Assembly (NCBI GenBank): GCA_021802595.1
Contig: JAJZRT010000229.1
Coordinates: 1-6,371 of the forward strand
Length of the DNA: 6,371 bases
Reading direction: 5' to 3'
Source of the DNA: Pseudomonadota bacterium
Lineage (GTDB): Bacteria > Pseudomonadota > Gammaproteobacteria > Burkholderiales > Thiobacillaceae
Under the pieces are notes generated by a model. That model made no database searches and was not told the origin of the DNA. It worked only from the letters and a program-made list of their open reading frames with translations. This document shows, piece after piece, positions 4,167-6,371 of the stretch. How positions within the stretch are numbered: position 1 is the first letter of the stretch; the number at the start of each line of letters is the position of its first letter. Position numbers and translations under genes: made by a program.

Positions 4167-6371
4167 ATGTCTGTCGTTTCATCTGTCTGCTGTTATTGCG
4201 GCACCGGCTGCGGGGTGCTGATCGAGACCGAGGCCGGGAAGATCACCGGCGTGCGCGGCGATCCGGCGCATCCGGCCAACCGCGGCAAGCTGTGCACCAA
4301 GGGGGCGACGCTCGCGCTGTCGGCGGCGGCGAGCGGGCGTGCGCTGTATCCCGAGCTGCGGGCCGACCGGACCGCGCCGCGCCGGCGCGTGAGCTGGGAC
4401 GCGGCGCTCGACCATGCTGCCGACAAATTCCGTGACGTCATCCGGGAGCACGGCCCCGATGCGGTGGCGTTCTACATTTCCGGGCAGCTCACCACCGAGG
4501 CGTACTATGTCTTCAACAAGCTGGCCAAGGGGCTGATCGGCACCAACAACGTCGACACCAATTCGCGCCTCTGCATGTCGTCCGCCGTGGCGGGCTACAA
4601 GGCCACGCTGGGCGCCGATTCGCCGCCGGGTTGTTACGACGACATCGACCACGCCGGCACGATCTTCATCGCCGGTTCGAACGCGGCGTATGCGCACCCG
4701 ATCCTGTTCCGCCGCATCGAGGCGGCGCGCAAGGCCAACCCCGACCTCAAGCTGGTCGTGGTCGACCCGCGCCGTACCGATACCGCCGAGGAGGCCGACC
4801 TGCATCTCGCCATCCTGCCCGGCACCGACGTGGCGCTGTATCACGCCATGCTGAACGTGATGCTGTGGGAGGAACGGATCGACCGCAACGCCATCTCCGC
4901 TCACACCGAAGGCTGGGAGGCGCTGCGCGACCGGGTGCGCGACTACACGCCGGAGAAGGTCGCGCCGATCTGCGGCGTGGCGGCAGCCGACATCGTGCAG
5001 GCAGCGCGCTGGTTCGCCCAGGGGCCGACGCTGTCGCTGTATTGCCAGGGGCTCAACCAGTCCAGCTGCGGCGTCGACAAGAACGCCGCGCTGATCAACC
5101 TGCACCTGGCCACGGGGCAGATCGGCAAGCCGGGTGCGGCGCCGCTGTCGCTCACCGGCCAGCCCAACGCGATGGGCGGGCGCGAGGTCGGCGGGCTGGC
5201 CAACCTGCTGTCCGCGCACCGCGATCTCGCCGATCCCGCGCACCGCGCCGAGGTCGCGCGGCTGTGGGGTGTGGATGCGGTCCCGGCGACGCCGGGCAAG
5301 ACCGCGGTGGAAATGTTCGACGCAGTGCGGCGCGGCGAGATCAAGGCGATCTGGATCGCCTGCACCAACCCCGCGCAGTCACTGCCCGACCAGACCCGGG
5401 TCCACGAAGCGCTGCAGGCGGCCGAATGCGTGGTGCTGCAGGAGGCTTTTGCCGACACCGAAACCGCGGCCTACGCCGACGTGCTGCTGCCGGCGTCGAC
5501 CTGGGGCGAGACCGACGGCACGATGACCAATTCCGAACGCCGCATCACGCGCACCCATGCGGCCGTGATGCCGCCCGGCGAAGCGCAGGCCGACTGGGCG
5601 ATCGTGACGGCGTTCGCGCGGCGGCTGATGTCGGAGCAGGGCGCGCGGCTGTTTCCTTACGCCCGCGCCGAAGACGTGTTCAACGAGCATCGCGAGACCA
5701 CGCGCGGCCGCGATCTCGACATCACCGGCCTCTCCTATGCGCTGCTCGACCAGGCGCCGCAGCAATGGCCGTTCCCCGAGGGCGCGACGGCGGGCACTGC
5801 GCGCCTGTATGCGGATGGCGTCTATCCCACGTCCAGCGGCCGCGCGCAGTTTCATGCCGCGCCCTACAAACCGCTGGCGGAACCGGTCGACGCGCGCTAC
5901 CCGCTGCACCTCAACACCGGCCGCCTGCGCGACCAGTGGCACGCGATGAGCCGCACCGGCCGCGTGGCGCGGCTGTTCGCGCACGCCGACACGCCGCTGC
6001 TGTCGATGGCGCAGCGCGACCTGGAATTGCGCCGGCTGAAGCCGGGCGACCTGGTGCGCGTGAAAAGCCGCCGCGGCGAGGCGGTGGTGGCGGTCGAGGC
6101 CAGCGACAGCCTGCGTCCCGGCCAGTGTTTCCTGCCGATGCACTGGGGCGCGCGCTTCATGGGCGGCCGGGGCGTCAACGCGCTGACCCAGCCGGTGTTC
6201 GATGCGGTGTCGAAGCAGCCCGAGCTCAAGCATGCCGCCGTGCAGGTGGCGAAGGCCGAGCTGCCCTGGCGCATGGCCGCGCTGGCGGTGGGCGACGGTG
6301 CCGCGCTGCTCGACGCGGTGCTGCCGCTGCTGCGTGCCTGCGATTACGCCGCCGCCGGGCTGGCGGGGCGC
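4167..6371 (+). CDS. nasA: Assimilatory nitrate reductase catalytic subunit NasA (C-terminus cut by window edge)
   Basis: It reduces nitrate to nitrite in the cytoplasm for nitrogen assimilation, using bis-MGD molybdenum and a [4Fe-4S] cluster. Seen: 735 codons, open to the window edge. The cluster ligands are Cys8-x2-Cys11-x3-Cys15 and Cys43, with Lys41 close by; no Tat signal precedes them, unlike periplasmic NapA. NSRLCMSSAVAGYK (132-145) carries Cys136, the expected molybdenum ligand of the NasA/NapA group. Further cofactor-binding stretches are ADVLLPASTWGETDGTMTN (437-455) and, in the C-terminal dinucleotide-binding domain, LNTGRLRDQWHAMSRTG (582-598) and LPMHWG (656-661). Many NasA proteins are about 900 residues, with a BFD-like [2Fe-2S] tail; that part, if present, is off the window. 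Formate dehydrogenase is the main alternative but fits the Cys136 context less well. The codons are very GC-rich. nirBD or transporter genes would be expected downstream. Confidence 0.95.
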   Translation, partial: MSVVSSVCCYCGTGCGVLIETEAGKITGVRGDPAHPANRGKLCTKGATLALSAAASGRALYPELRADRTAPRRRVSWDAALDHAADKFRDVIREHGPDAVAFYISGQLTTEAYYVFNKLAKGLIGTNNVDTNSRLCMSSAVAGYKATLGADSPPGCYDDIDHAGTIFIAGSNAAYAHPILFRRIEAARKANPDLKLVVVDPRRTDTAEEADLHLAILPGTDVALYHAMLNVMLWEERIDRNAISAHTEGWEALRDRVRDYTPEKVAPICGVAAADIVQAARWFAQGPTLSLYCQGLNQSSCGVDKNAALINLHLATGQIGKPGAAPLSLTGQPNAMGGREVGGLANLLSAHRDLADPAHRAEVARLWGVDAVPATPGKTAVEMFDAVRRGEIKAIWIACTNPAQSLPDQTRVHEALQAAECVVLQEAFADTETAAYADVLLPASTWGETDGTMTNSERRITRTHAAVMPPGEAQADWAIVTAFARRLMSEQGARLFPYARAEDVFNEHRETTRGRDLDITGLSYALLDQAPQQWPFPEGATAGTARLYADGVYPTSSGRAQFHAAPYKPLAEPVDARYPLHLNTGRLRDQWHAMSRTGRVARLFAHADTPLLSMAQRDLELRRLKPGDLVRVKSRRGEAVVAVEASDSLRPGQCFLPMHWGARFMGGRGVNALTQPVFDAVSKQPELKHAAVQVAKAELPWRMAALAVGDGAALLDAVLPLLRACDYAAAGLAGR

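Noticed and set aside
4179..6274. Long minus-strand ORFs opposite nasA (including 354- and 284-codon frames)
   Set aside because: They are shadows of the GC-rich nasA coding strand: Arg/Gly/Ala/His-rich translations without motifs, while the plus frame carries all nitrate reductase signatures.
1..6371. tRNA, rRNA, CRISPR array, insertion sequence, toxin-antitoxin or phage-defence genes
   Set aside because: No tRNA-like T-arm, regular direct repeats, transposase motifs or defence-domain motifs were seen on either strand.

Overview
The window looks like chromosomal DNA of a Gram-negative proteobacterium, most likely a betaproteobacterium. The pointers are a PEP-CTERM/exosortase-type secreted protein, a Tat-exported phosphocholine-type phospholipase C, a cytoplasmic assimilatory nitrate reductase, and two sequences that match sigma-54 promoters well. 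The genus cannot be fixed from the sequence alone.

Layout, left to right. (1) The first 181 codons of a Tat-exported phospholipase C / phosphoesterase, on the minus strand and running off the left edge (1-543). (2) About 630 bases without a convincing gene (544-1171). Its last 120 bases form an unusual leader: a perfect 9-bp hairpin, a strong ribosome binding site, an ATG followed at once by TGA, and an overlapping GTG-started 33-codon frame. (3) A membrane-bound diguanylate cyclase with a GGDEY active site and an intact product-inhibition I-site (1172-2269, plus). (4) A 359-base convergent spacer with weak dyads only. (5) A PEP-CTERM exported protein on the minus strand (2629-3636), with a signal peptide, a Ser/Thr/Asn-rich body and the C-terminal sorting tail. 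(6) A 530-base divergent regulatory region (3637-4166). It carries a sigma-54-type promoter for the PEP-CTERM gene, a second one for nasA, several dyads that could be enhancer sites, and a doubtful small membrane-protein ORF. (7) nasA, the assimilatory nitrate reductase catalytic subunit, on the plus strand and running off the right edge (4167-6371, 735 codons present).

The two outer genes are very GC-rich: single 60-base lines counted by hand gave 45/60 and 47/60 G+C. The diguanylate cyclase and PEP-CTERM genes are clearly lower, at 30/60 and 33/60. The middle of the window therefore looks like a compositionally distinct segment set between housekeeping-type genes.

Functionally, the middle pair fits a surface or biofilm theme: a c-di-GMP synthase beside a protein class tied to exopolysaccharide and exosortase. 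The PEP-CTERM gene and nasA both appear to depend on RpoN, and they read outward from the same intergenic region. The most interesting points are the PEP-CTERM sigma-54 promoter with its possible upstream activator site, and the start-stop/overlapping leader of the diguanylate cyclase. I did not find a CRISPR array, tRNA, rRNA, insertion sequence or toxin-antitoxin module.
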